A DNA stretch of 14,614 nucleotides from Candidatus Nomurabacteria bacterium (GTDB lineage Bacteria; Patescibacteriota; Minisyncoccia; Phycocordibacterales; UBA9973). The position numbers and the translations under genes were made by a program. The stretch spans positions 1 through 14,614 of the forward strand of contig SIBT01000012.1 in the NCBI GenBank assembly GCA_009695015.1. The letters are read 5' to 3'. This document shows, piece by piece, positions 1 through 7,571 of this stretch. The notes below the pieces were generated by a model, which did no database searches, was not told the origin of the DNA, and worked only from the letters and a program-made list of their open reading frames with translations. Every line of letters begins with the position of its first letter. Position 1 is the stretch's first letter.

Positions 1-383
1 GGTATTGCTGCAAAACCATCACTTAATATTGCAAAAATTATTGATACACCTAAGTTTTGCGTTAATATATAAAACATTAAAGACAAAAGACAAAATATCC
101 CACAAATTATATCGAGAGTATTTAACTTCCAGTAAGTATTTTTCCTAAAGATAGATAAGATAATGACAAGCAAAGGTCCGAAACCTGCCATAAATATCGG
201 TAGTACAGAAAGACCTGCTCCAGCTTTAACCTGCAAAAACACTGCAATAAAAGGAGCTAACATCCAAAAAAACCAGGAAATCAAATTCGGTTTAGTCTGC
301 CCATAAATAATACTCCTTAGATACAACAGCGTTCCAGCTAGGTTTACAGCAACTCCAATATAAATAATTTGTTCAGGCAACAT
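1..383 (-). CDS. Multi-pass membrane protein, partial (C-terminus beyond left edge)
   Basis: An open frame reads from an ATG at 383 leftward off the window, giving 127 complete codons with no stop. The protein begins MLPEQIIYIGVAVNLAG and is strongly hydrophobic, with likely membrane segments near residues 4-24, 33-51, 59-79, 91-109 and from about 112 on. Between segments 1 and 2 is QTKPNLISWFFW. A polar-PN-x-x-SW motif before a helix recalls PQ-loop-type small transporters, but that resemblance is weak and I do not assign a function. It starts 6 nt after the dnaJ stop (spacer TTTTTT) with no terminator between, so it is probably co-transcribed with dnaJ. No Shine-Dalgarno sequence precedes the start. 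It could also be a lineage-specific conserved membrane protein with no characterised relative. Confidence 0.75.
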   Translation of the reverse strand, partial: MLPEQIIYIGVAVNLAGTLLYLRSIIYGQTKPNLISWFFWMLAPFIAVFLQVKAGAGLSVLPIFMAGFGPLLVIILSIFRKNTYWKLNTLDIICGIFCLLSLMFYILTQNLGVSIIFAILSDGFAAI

Positions 384-389
384 AAAAAA

Positions 390-1475
390 CTAGATCCCTT
401 CTTTTTTGAGTTCTTCTATGAGCGCACGGGATGAGCGAGAAATTTTGGACGGAAGTTTGATGTTGAGTTTTATTAAGAGATCCCCTCTTTTACTCTTGGA
501 GACAGGAACACCTTTGCCTCGCACACGAAGAATTTCATTTATCGTCACACCTTCTGGAATCATGACTTTGATTTCCCCATCGAGAGTTTGTATTGGATAC
601 TCAGTACCCAAAAGTGCATCAGAGAGTTTTAAATTCAAATTCATCACAAGATCATGTCCGTCACGCTTAAAAACAGCATGTGGCGCCACATTTATTTTTA
701 TATATAAGTCCCCTGTCGTTCCTTTGGAGACTGCTTCCCCATAACCAGTCATTCGAATCATCTCCCCATCTCGAATACCGACAGGAATCACGATTGAAAC
801 TTCTTCTTCAAGGCGGAGTACACTTTTGCCTTTACATGTCTCACAAATTTCTTTTGGCACTTCGCCAGCACCTAGACAAACTTCGCATATTTTATTGCTA
901 GCAATATTTCCAAAAATTGTTCTTTTTGATTCACGGATCTGACCTTGTCCATTGCAGGTTTTGCAAGTTACCATCTCTGATCCAGTTTTTGCACCAGAAC
1001 CTTTGCAAGTGAGACAATTTGAAGTTTTGGTAATTAAAATTTTTCTATCAGTGCCAAAAATAGAATCAGAAAAAGAAACTTGCACTTCGGTCGAAATATC
1101 GCGACCACGTCTCTGTTCACGTCTGCCCCCACCCATTCCACCCCCAAAGAAATCACTAAAAATATCATTCAAGTTGCCGAAATCAAATTCCGCGCCATTG
1201 CCATTCTGAAAACCAGAAAAATCGAAGCCTTCGAATCCACCATGCTGACGGCCTTGTTGCATATTTTCAAAGCCAGCTCCAAATTGGTCATATTTTGAAC
1301 GCTTGCCGTCATCGGAAAGCACTTGATAAGCCTCATTTACTTGTTTAAATTTTGTCTCATTGCCTTCTTTTTTATCAGGATGATATTTGTGCGCCAACTT
1401 ATAAAAAGCCTTTTTTATTTCATCTTTGGATGCGCCCTTATTCACTCCCAATGTTTCATAATAATCTTTTGACAT
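390..1475 (-). CDS. dnaJ: Chaperone protein DnaJ (Hsp40)
   Basis: Co-chaperone that delivers unfolded clients to DnaK and stimulates its ATPase in the cytoplasm. At 361 residues it has the full class I layout: a J domain at about 4-68 with the HPD triad at 32-34, a Gly/Phe-rich stretch at about 70-118, a zinc-finger domain at about 154-217, then the beta-rich substrate-binding C-terminal domains. The zinc domain has four CxxC pairs (C154/C157, C171/C174, C197/C200, C211/C214). The first three are followed by the usual GxG; the fourth reads CETCKGKS, so its GxG is lost while all cysteines remain. The start is fixed by MSKDYYETLGV, the normal beginning of the family. It lies downstream of the ATPase gene ending at 1516, in a 40-nt gap holding its own promoter. 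Identification is certain. Confidence 0.98.
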   Translation of the reverse strand: MSKDYYETLGVNKGASKDEIKKAFYKLAHKYHPDKKEGNETKFKQVNEAYQVLSDDGKRSKYDQFGAGFENMQQGRQHGGFEGFDFSGFQNGNGAEFDFGNLNDIFSDFFGGGMGGGRREQRRGRDISTEVQVSFSDSIFGTDRKILITKTSNCLTCKGSGAKTGSEMVTCKTCNGQGQIRESKRTIFGNIASNKICEVCLGAGEVPKEICETCKGKSVLRLEEEVSIVIPVGIRDGEMIRMTGYGEAVSKGTTGDLYIKINVAPHAVFKRDGHDLVMNLNLKLSDALLGTEYPIQTLDGEIKVMIPEGVTINEILRVRGKGVPVSKSKRGDLLIKLNIKLPSKISRSSRALIEELKKEGI

Positions 1476-1481
1476 AGTTTT

Positions 1482-1510
1482 ATACTATCAAAGTATACGG
1501 AAAAAATCAA
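1482..1510 (-). promoter_or_regulatory. Predicted sigma70-type promoter of dnaJ
   Basis: On the minus strand TTGATT (1510-1505), a 17-nt spacer and TAGTAT (1487-1482) fill the gap between the upstream stop codon and dnaJ. The -10 box ends 6 nt before the ATG, so transcription would begin at or next to the start codon and the mRNA would be leaderless. No CIRCE element is present here. Confidence 0.6.
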
Positions 1511-1515
1511 AATTT

Positions 1516-3039
1516 CTATATCATTGGCTCGGCTTCTCCCGACACTTTCGGTCGGGACTCCGACCCTTCTGGCACCCTAGTTGTGTCATCGGCTTCCTCC
1601 TTGTCTTTTTCATTTTTTTCTCTTTCTTTTCTTTTAGTTCTACCTTCGATAATTGCTTTTTCTTCGACACTGCGAATTATCGTCGCTTCTTCTTCGGCAA
1701 TAAGCTTCGCCGCATCGTCCTTTGGTATGGAATATTTTCTACGGGATGCATCAATAATTTCTTTTCTATATGATGAATGTGTCGCAGGCAGAACTCGCAG
1801 AGTCTCCGCCGAAAATGGATCATAAGATTCACCGTCTATGGTCATTTTTACATAAATTTCCCCGACTGCGAGATTTATCATATCTTTCACATCGAAAAGT
1901 GGGGCAAATTCTGGTTTCATTTTAACCGCGTCTTCACCTCCAATACGAAAAGTGATGATGCTACCACAATTACCGAGAACTGCTTGATGAACTTTTGGAA
2001 GAATCTGTCCCACATATTGATGCGCCATGGTGAGATTGAGTCCATATTTTCTCGCTTCCGACAAAATGTTTTCAAAGGTTTGCGTCACGACGTTTTGAAA
2101 CTCGTCCACATAAAGATAAAAATCAGTGCGATCTTTTTCTGGAATCCCAGCCCGCTCCATTCCCGCTTGTTTTATTTTTGTTAAAAACATCGAACCGAGG
2201 AAAGAAGAATTTTCTTCACCTAGGCGACCTTTTGAAAGATTAATGAAAATTATTTTACCTTCATTCATAAGTTTGCTTATATCTATTTTGTTTTGTTTCT
2301 GGCCGAAAATATTTCGTAGCAATGGATCAGAAAGGAATTGTCCAAGTTTATTTACAAGCGGAATGATAGCGTCTGTGTCGAATTTCTCCGACCAGTCGGC
2401 GAATTCGATAGCGAAGAATCTCTTTACCATATCGTCTGTAATATATTCCACTACTTTCTGTCTATAATTTCTATCGGTCAACATCGAGATCATTCCACGC
2501 ATGGTCGCGTGTGGATAGTCGAGTAAAGCAAGACAAGTAAAACGGAAAACGTGTTCTAGACGAGGCGTCCAATTTGCACCGAATTGTTTTTGAAAAACTT
2601 CGATAAGCCCTTGCGTCAATTGAAATTTGAACATCGGATCCACATTTGCAAGCGGATTGAAAGAGGCCGGGAAATCCAAATCCGGCGGGTCAATAATACA
2701 TACATCCTCGATGCGTTCTTTTGGTATATAGTCGAGCATTGCATCGATCACATCTCCGTGCGGATCGATCAAGCATAGACCATGTCCATAGGTGACATCT
2801 TGCCGAAGCATGAGCTCTAAAAGTTTGGTCTTACCCACTCCAGATTTACCGATAATGTAGAGGTGACGTCTGCGATCCACGCGCTTGATACCAAAAATAA
2901 ATTTCTTCTCTTCAAGAGAAGCCACGTAATTCGTCCGTCCAATAAAAGAAACCTCTTCAGGCTTCACTTTGCCAAAAATAGGCAGCTCTGGTGGCGGAGG
3001 TCCGTATTTGATTATTTGTACTCGATTCGGCTTGGGCAT
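1516..3039 (-). CDS. TraG/VirD4/HerA-like type IV secretion-type ATPase, second paralogue
   Basis: P-loop ATPase of the TraG/VirD4/TrwB superfamily, often labelled type IV secretory system DNA-transfer protein. From ATG 3039 it is 507 residues. Walker A is GKSGVGKT at about 64-71, then LIDPHGD. Walker B is YLYVDE at about 308-313 followed by FQN, then a TraD/TraG-like C-terminal block (ILSEARKYGLNLTMAHQY). The last ~70 residues are charged and probably disordered. No membrane segment is visible, unlike classical coupling proteins, so it is probably soluble or recruited by a partner. A GTG at 3093 would add 18 residues, but that extension overlaps the end of the zinc micro-ORF, while a -10 box sits 7 nt before ATG 3039; I prefer the ATG. 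It is clearly paralogous to the gene at 3332-5452. The substrate (DNA or protein) is unknown. Confidence 0.88.
   Translation of the reverse strand: MPKPNRVQIIKYGPPPPELPIFGKVKPEEVSFIGRTNYVASLEEKKFIFGIKRVDRRRHLYIIGKSGVGKTKLLELMLRQDVTYGHGLCLIDPHGDVIDAMLDYIPKERIEDVCIIDPPDLDFPASFNPLANVDPMFKFQLTQGLIEVFQKQFGANWTPRLEHVFRFTCLALLDYPHATMRGMISMLTDRNYRQKVVEYITDDMVKRFFAIEFADWSEKFDTDAIIPLVNKLGQFLSDPLLRNIFGQKQNKIDISKLMNEGKIIFINLSKGRLGEENSSFLGSMFLTKIKQAGMERAGIPEKDRTDFYLYVDEFQNVVTQTFENILSEARKYGLNLTMAHQYVGQILPKVHQAVLGNCGSIITFRIGGEDAVKMKPEFAPLFDVKDMINLAVGEIYVKMTIDGESYDPFSAETLRVLPATHSSYRKEIIDASRRKYSIPKDDAAKLIAEEEATIIRSVEEKAIIEGRTKRKEREKNEKDKEEADDTTRVPEGSESRPKVSGEAEPMI
1537..1557. repeat. In-frame GC-rich hairpin in the ATPase tail
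   Basis: A perfect 7-bp inverted repeat, TCCCGAC / GTCGGGA, with a 7-nt loop lies inside the last codons of the ATPase gene. It encodes part of SRPKVSGE in the disordered tail. It is GC-rich in an AT-rich context. It could be an inserted mini-palindrome or an mRNA 3'-end stabilising hairpin; no T-tract follows, so it is not a typical terminator. Confidence 0.6.
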
Positions 3040-3046
3040 ATGAGGT

Positions 3047-3056
3047 ATTTTAACAC
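3047..3056 (-). promoter_or_regulatory. Extended -10 promoter element before the second ATPase
   Basis: On the minus strand GTGTTAAAAT carries an extended -10 (TGT plus TAAAAT, hexamer 3052-3047) that ends 7 nt before ATG 3039. No convincing -35 is visible. The same TTTGTGTTAAAATA string stands before grpE. It overlaps no downstream coding sequence if ATG 3039 is the true start, and predicts a leaderless transcript. Confidence 0.45.
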
Positions 3057-3061
3057 AAAAT

Positions 3062-3335
3062 TTAGTAAACTTCCTGCTGATAACATTTCTCACAATACAC
3101 TATCTCCGGCCGTTCGGGAGCGTAACTTGTCTCAAATTCTACTTCACACTTTCCCTCCCCATGAAAATGATTTTCTTTGTCACACATACAAGACCGGTGC
3201 CAGAGTTTCACTCGATAATAAATTCACCACGACAATTCTGGCATATTTTCTTTTCGCTAATTTTACTCATATCTTTTTTGTGGCCTGCCCCGTACGAAGC
3301 CCTGCTTTCGTTGTATTTTTATTTTTTTGACTCAT
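3062..3335 (-). pseudogene. Zinc-ribbon micro-ORF chain or frameshifted remnant
   Basis: Three small minus-strand frames follow one another, each start overlapping the previous stop as NTGA. ORF1 (3335-3267, 22 residues, MSQKNKN..., basic) starts in ATGA overlapping the TGA of the upstream ATPase. ORF2 (3270-3208, 20 residues) reads MSKISEKKICQNCRGEFIIE. ORF3 (GTG at 3211 to 3062, 49 residues) contains KLWHRSCMCD, HFHGEGKC, then FETSYAPERPEIVYCEKC. ORF2 resembles the N-terminal zinc knuckle, and ORF3 the C-terminal tail, of zinc-ribbon proteins I recall from Patescibacteria. ORF3 also aligns with the zinc module in the neighbouring ATPase (ETTVPFKP..RPVYCKDC). The simplest reading is a larger zinc-ribbon gene reduced by internal deletion and frameshifts. 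Translationally coupled micro-proteins or programmed -1 shifts are alternatives. Confidence 0.55.
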
Positions 3336-5452
3336 TCTAGAATTTTCCGCAAGACATCTTCTGGAACTTCTTTTGGTTTTTTAGGGATAGGATTGGTTTG
3401 TTCAGGTGGGGTTGGAATAGTTTTAGGTTCTGGCGCAGAAATTTTTTCTGCTTGCCCTGACTTAGCAGAAATCAAATCTTTTAATTTATGCATATCTTCA
3501 ATATTTGCCGCACGATCTCTGGAAGGCATAGCAGTTTTTGCTTTCAGAGAGTCAAGCGAAACTGTCGGTGTAACTTTGACTGGGATAAGGACGACTTTTG
3601 GAGCTATAGATTGAGTAACTTTTATTTGAGGCTCGGGTTCTTTGATTTTATTCAATACTTCTCTTAAAGCAATATTTTCCTTGACAGGCGCTCCAACTGT
3701 ATTTTTTTTAACCATACTATTTGAAATTGGTTGACTAAAAACTTTTTTAATCGCTCCTAAAATTCCTGGCTTGCTAGTAAGAGTTGAGGATCTGTTCGCG
3801 GGAAACGGGGATTTTGGAACAAAAGAAGGATATTTGTCTAAGTGATGATCTACCCTTTGAGGATATCGATCTTTTTCATTTAGGTTTTTATCTTTCCTTT
3901 CAAATTCTATCCCCAAATCAGCCAATGGTTTAAAGAAAGTAGTCTCATCGTGCTTTATCTGATTCTCTGAACCCTTCTCTACCTTCACTTCACCGGATTT
4001 TATTTTTGTTATACAATCTTTGCAATAAACGGGACGTCCAGGCTCTGGCTTGAAAGGCACGGTTGTTTCTTTTTTGCAAAGCGAGCAAATAACTGGAAAT
4101 TTTTCCAAATTTCCGTTGCTGTGTTCACTGTCATTGCCAAGAGACATTCCACTCCAATTATTAATTTCCCTTTCCACATCTTCTTTACTACGACAATATA
4201 ACGCACGCGAAGACTTGATGACTTCTTCTTCAATCTTTTTATCACCAGACTTGACCATCGGTGATAAAGTTTTTGCCGAAAAAGGACGAGAGGTCACCCC
4301 ATCGATCATTAATTTCAAATAAACTTTATAGTTCGGCAAATTTACAATATCTTGAGGAGTGAATTCCGGATCAAATTCTGACTCAAGAAATTCTGCGTCA
4401 TCAGATCCAACACGAAATACTATCATCGTACCGACGTTGCCGAAAACTGCATCTCGCACCGCCGAACTTTTATCCACCACGAGCTGGGCCGTATATTGGT
4501 GTGCCACCGTCAAGTTCAACCTATATTTTCGAGCTTCCGAAAGAATTCCCGCGAAAGCGTCCGTCACGAAATTTTGAAATTCGTCGACATAAAGATAAAA
4601 GTCTTTACGAGATTCTTCGGGAATACGTACGCGCTCCATAGCAGCGAGCTGGATCTTTGTAATGATCATTCCACCTAAGAGTGACGAATTGTCTTCTCCT
4701 ATACGCCCCTTAGACACATTGACCAAAAAAATCTTGCCATCATTCATCATGTCAAAGATATTGATCGTGCTCTTAGACTGACCGACGACATTGCGGATTA
4801 TAGAAGTAGAAAGAAACTGCCCGACCTTGTTCTGAATCGGCGCGATAGCTTCATTTCGAAATTTATCTTGCCATGCTTCATATTCATGTACCCAAAAAGC
4901 TTTAATAACAGGATCTTTTAAATTAGAAATTATTTTCTGACGATAATCTTTGTCCACCAACATTCGCGGAATTCCGAGGAGCGTCGTACCTGGCGTATCG
5001 AGTAGAGCCAAAATTGTATTATTTAAAATATATTCCATTCGGGCACTCCAAGCATTTGCCCAAATTTTCGTAAATATTCCCATGAGGCCGGACGCCACAA
5101 GGTGTTTGTATTGTGGATCGATGAGCTCTAGCACATTAAAACCGATATGATGGTCCGCATCGGCGGGATTGAAATAAACTACATCTTTAATACGATGCGG
5201 AGGAATAGAAGATAGAACTGATTCGACATTTTCTCCGTGTGGATCAACCATACACACTCCATCACCATTTTTGATATTCTGAATGATCATGTTGAACATG
5301 AGCGCAGATTTACCAGTACCGGATTTTCCGAGAATATAAACATGCTGACGCCTATCTTTGCGCTTGATACCAAAAAGCTGATTCTTGTCTCGATAAGTGG
5401 TCAATCCAAGATATGTCAAATCTTTATTGAATGGTATTTCTGGAAAATCCAT
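3332..5452 (-). CDS. TraG/VirD4/HerA-like ATPase with CxxC-x17-CxxC zinc module
   Basis: A 706-residue P-loop ATPase of the TraG/VirD4/TrwB type. Walker A is GKSGTGKS at 42-49, MVDPHGE follows at about 68-74, and Walker B is YLYVDE at 286-291 with EFQN. The TraD/TraG C-terminal block includes ILSEARKYRLNLTVAHQY near 303-320. No membrane helices are visible. After the ATPase core come a zinc module with C456/C459 and C477/C480 separated by exactly 17 residues, and a long proline-, lysine- and serine-rich disordered tail (about 490-706). The zinc module is typical of a CxxC-x17-CxxC family common in Patescibacteria (recollection). The paralogue at 1516-3039 lacks it. The gene follows the dnaK terminator and has its own -10 box. 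Its stop overlaps the next micro-ORF start. Role: probably a hexameric motor moving DNA or protein; partner and substrate unknown. Confidence 0.9.
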   Translation of the reverse strand: MDFPEIPFNKDLTYLGLTTYRDKNQLFGIKRKDRRQHVYILGKSGTGKSALMFNMIIQNIKNGDGVCMVDPHGENVESVLSSIPPHRIKDVVYFNPADADHHIGFNVLELIDPQYKHLVASGLMGIFTKIWANAWSARMEYILNNTILALLDTPGTTLLGIPRMLVDKDYRQKIISNLKDPVIKAFWVHEYEAWQDKFRNEAIAPIQNKVGQFLSTSIIRNVVGQSKSTINIFDMMNDGKIFLVNVSKGRIGEDNSSLLGGMIITKIQLAAMERVRIPEESRKDFYLYVDEFQNFVTDAFAGILSEARKYRLNLTVAHQYTAQLVVDKSSAVRDAVFGNVGTMIVFRVGSDDAEFLESEFDPEFTPQDIVNLPNYKVYLKLMIDGVTSRPFSAKTLSPMVKSGDKKIEEEVIKSSRALYCRSKEDVEREINNWSGMSLGNDSEHSNGNLEKFPVICSLCKKETTVPFKPEPGRPVYCKDCITKIKSGEVKVEKGSENQIKHDETTFFKPLADLGIEFERKDKNLNEKDRYPQRVDHHLDKYPSFVPKSPFPANRSSTLTSKPGILGAIKKVFSQPISNSMVKKNTVGAPVKENIALREVLNKIKEPEPQIKVTQSIAPKVVLIPVKVTPTVSLDSLKAKTAMPSRDRAANIEDMHKLKDLISAKSGQAEKISAPEPKTIPTPPEQTNPIPKKPKEVPEDVLRKILE

Positions 5453-5460
5453 ATAATTCT

Positions 5461-5466
5461 ATTTTA
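5461..5466 (-). promoter_or_regulatory. -10 element before the zinc-module ATPase
   Basis: Minus-strand TAAAAT ends 8 nt before ATG 5452, immediately after the dnaK terminator. The -35 region (TTTTAG at 17-nt spacing) is weak. Placement after a terminator supports independent transcription, with at most 1-2 nt of leader. Confidence 0.45.
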
Positions 5467-5485
5467 CAATAAAATATCTAAAACT

Positions 5486-5510
5486 AAAAGCCTCCAAGTA
5501 GGAGGCTTTT
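5486..5510 (-). terminator. Rho-independent terminator of dnaK
   Basis: A perfect 10-bp stem (AAAAGCCTCC / GGAGGCTTTT) with a 5-nt loop lies 7 nt after the dnaK stop on the minus strand. The downstream side of the stem ends in TTTT followed by AGTTTT, giving a U-rich tail. It separates dnaK from the ATPase genes. On the plus strand the U-tract is only four residues, so action there is less likely. Confidence 0.85.
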
Positions 5511-5517
5511 AAAAAAA

Positions 5518-7476
5518 TTACGATTTCGGTGCTTCGCCTTCTTTAGGCTTATCACCTTCCTTAAACTCCGCATCCCGAGTAGGTCCTGAGTCTGCCGAAG
5601 GATTTACTTCCGCCGGCTGTTCTTCGGGAGCTTTTGAGGATTCTGGATTCGCTCCGGCTTGCCCCGCCCCGGCGGTGGCTTTCGCTATCGCTTCCCCTAT
5701 TTTCGACATTTCAGCAGACAGTTCTTCGGTCGCTTTTTTGATTGCTTCTGCATCCGTGCCGTCTTTTACGCCTCGTAGTGCAGTGATCTTGGTATTCACT
5801 CCATCTTTCAACGTCGCATCTATTTTTGCTTCATTATCTTTCAAGGCTTTTTCGGCAGTATAAATAATCATTTCTGCTGTATTTTTCACATCGACAACAT
5901 CTTTTTTCTTTTTATCTTCTTCGGCATGCAACTCCGCATCTTTTTGCATCTTTTTAATTTCTTCATCTTTTAGTCCCGAGCTAGCTTCTATTTTGATCGA
6001 TTGAGTTTTGCCGGAAGCTTTGTCTTTTGCTGTCACATTCAAAATTCCATTTGCATCCACATCGAAAGACACTTCAACCTGAGGCATACCTCTAGGCGCT
6101 GGTGGAACTCCATCTAAAATAAATCTTCCAAGAGATCTATTATCGGAAGCCATCGGGCGTTCACCTTGCACAATATGAATTTCCACTGATGTTTGATTGT
6201 CCGCCGCCGTAGAAAATACTTGCGACTTACTCGAAGGAATAGTCGTGTTTCTTTCAACCAACTTTGTAGCCACACCACCGAGAGTCTCAATACCTAGTGA
6301 TAGAGGAATGACGTCGAGAAGAAGCACATCACGCACATCTCCGGCGAGCACGCCAGCCTGCACCGCCGCACCGAGTGCTACCACTTCGTCTGGATTGATA
6401 GACATGTTTGGCTCTTTACCAAAAAGATTTTTCACTGCCGCCACGATCGCCGGCATACGAGTCTGTCCACCCACCATGATGATCTCATTTATTTCTTCCA
6501 TTTTGAAAGGCGAAGCTGCGAGCGCTCGCTTCGTAATCTCGATCGAACGATCAATCAAATCTTTGGTCAACGATTCGAGAGTTGCTCGAGACATTTTCAT
6601 GAGCAGATGCTTTGGGCCTCCTGCATCGGAAGTGATAAACGGAATATTTATTTCTGTTTCCATAGTCGTCGAAAGCTCGTGCTTTGCTTTTTCCGCCGCC
6701 TCGCGAAGTCTCTGATGCGCGAGTGGATCTTTAGTCACATCAATACCGGATTCTTTTTTATACTCTTCTGCAATCCACTTTACTATTTTTCGATCAATGT
6801 CACCTCCACCCATGTGACTATCTCCGTCGATAGACTTCACTTCAATAACATCTCCTCCGATTTCAAGGACCGATACATCGAAAGTACCTCCGCCGAAGTC
6901 ATAGACCACGATCTTTTCATTTTTCTTTTTATCAAATCCGTAGGCAAGCGCAGCCGCGGTCGGCTCATTGATGATGCGTTTTACATCGAGCCCTGCAATA
7001 GCTCCCGCATCTTTGGTCGCTTTTCTTTGCGCATCATTAAAATACGCAGGCACAGTGATCACTGCTTCGGTAATTTTCTCTCCGAGTTTTGCTTCCACAT
7101 CTGTCTTTATCTTTTGTAAAATCATTGCAGAAATTTCTTCTGGTCGATAAAATTTGTCTAACATTTTTACTTTTACTCCTCCACCATCACCCGCTTCAAT
7201 CTTGAACGGCGCGGTGCCAAGATCTTTTTGTACTTCCGGATCGTCAAAACGATGTCCCATGAAGCGTTTAATTTCGGCAATTGTGTTTTCTGGATTTGTA
7301 ATAGCTTGTCTCCTCGCTAAAAGCCCGACGATACGATCGCCATTTTTCGCAGTCGCGACCACCGAAGGTGTCGTGCGATTGCCTTCAATATTTTCAATAA
7401 TCTTCGGCGCTCCTCCCTCGATCACCGATACTGCTGAATTCGTTGTACCCAAATCTATACCTATTATTTTTGCCAT
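5518..7476 (-). CDS. dnaK: Molecular chaperone DnaK (Hsp70)
   Basis: ATP-driven chaperone at the centre of the DnaK-DnaJ-GrpE system. The 652-residue protein starts [18 protein letters not shown], with the phosphate-1 motif at 8-14. It also shows [24 protein letters not shown] and [10 protein letters not shown], the interdomain linker [13 protein letters not shown], and a substrate-binding domain. A disordered Pro/Glu/Lys-rich tail ends in [18 protein letters not shown] and replaces the usual short acidic end of many bacterial DnaKs. The start is unambiguous. It stands alone in its transcription unit, between a strong promoter and a strong terminator, divergent from the PaaX-like regulator. 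Unlike most first genes here it has a real 5' leader of about 37 nt, so its translation may be controlled differently. No upstream hrcA or grpE is adjacent. Identification is certain. Confidence 0.99.
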   Translation of the reverse strand: MAKIIGIDLGTTNSAVSVIEGGAPKIIENIEGNRTTPSVVATAKNGDRIVGLLARRQAITNPENTIAEIKRFMGHRFDDPEVQKDLGTAPFKIEAGDGGGVKVKMLDKFYRPEEISAMILQKIKTDVEAKLGEKITEAVITVPAYFNDAQRKATKDAGAIAGLDVKRIINEPTAAALAYGFDKKKNEKIVVYDFGGGTFDVSVLEIGGDVIEVKSIDGDSHMGGGDIDRKIVKWIAEEYKKESGIDVTKDPLAHQRLREAAEKAKHELSTTMETEINIPFITSDAGGPKHLLMKMSRATLESLTKDLIDRSIEITKRALAASPFKMEEINEIIMVGGQTRMPAIVAAVKNLFGKEPNMSINPDEVVALGAAVQAGVLAGDVRDVLLLDVIPLSLGIETLGGVATKLVERNTTIPSSKSQVFSTAADNQTSVEIHIVQGERPMASDNRSLGRFILDGVPPAPRGMPQVEVSFDVDANGILNVTAKDKASGKTQSIKIEASSGLKDEEIKKMQKDAELHAEEDKKKKDVVDVKNTAEMIIYTAEKALKDNEAKIDATLKDGVNTKITALRGVKDGTDAEAIKKATEELSAEMSKIGEAIAKATAGAGQAGANPESSKAPEEQPAEVNPSADSGPTRDAEFKEGDKPKEGEAPKS

Positions 7477-7520
7477 AACATTTTTTCGTTAAATTTATAA
7501 TTTTAATAATCTATTTTTGA

Positions 7521-7549
7521 ATTATATACCCCTCGTTTATTTTTAGCAA
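7521..7549 (-). promoter_or_regulatory. Sigma70-type promoter of dnaK
   Basis: On the minus strand TTGCTA (7549-7544), a 17-nt spacer and a consensus TATAAT (7526-7521). Predicted transcription start is near 7513, giving a leader of roughly 37 nt before ATG 7476 with no Shine-Dalgarno sequence. The -35 box lies inside the left arm of an inverted repeat that may be an operator. Confidence 0.75.
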
Positions 7550-7568
7550 GTTTTTCGTGGTCGCTAAA
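7542..7568. promoter_or_regulatory. Candidate operator: CIRCE-like inverted repeat between divergent promoters
   Basis: TTTAGC (7542-7547) and GCTAAA (7563-7568) form an inverted repeat with a 15-nt spacer. The left arm overlaps the dnaK -35 box and the right arm ends 3 nt before the -35 of the regulator gene. The outer halves TTAGCA and GCTAA match the ends of the HrcA operator CIRCE (TTAGCACTC-N9-GAGTGCTAA), but the inner bases and the spacing differ. It could bind HrcA or the divergently encoded PaaX-like protein. Position is suggestive; function is inferred. Confidence 0.35.
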
Positions 7569-7571
7569 TAC

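Noticed and set aside
3040..3093. GTG start at 3093 for the second ATPase, preceded by GGAG about 10 nt upstream
   Set aside because: The extra 18 residues overlap the end of the zinc micro-ORF, the spacing to GGAG is long, no other gene here uses such a site, and a -10 box lies 7 nt before ATG 3039.
3208..3270. UGA read as glycine (code 25, as in Gracilibacteria/SR1), joining the micro-ORFs
   Set aside because: Reading through TGA stays in a frame that loses the zinc motif, and other genes (3332 and 13089) end naturally at TGA with glycine encoded by GGN.
2863..3330. 155-codon plus-strand open frame across the gap between the ATPases
   Set aside because: It overlaps the ATPase N-terminus and the zinc-motif frames on the other strand, and its sequence shows no recognisable domain; it is a shadow frame.
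5486..5510. Hairpin after dnaK acting as a plus-strand terminator
   Set aside because: No plus-strand gene reads toward it, and the plus-strand U-tract is only four bases before a run of A.
6197..6715. Long plus-strand open frames inside dnaK (172 and 170 codons)
   Set aside because: They are antisense shadows of a highly conserved chaperone gene, with low-complexity Ser/Ile-rich translations.
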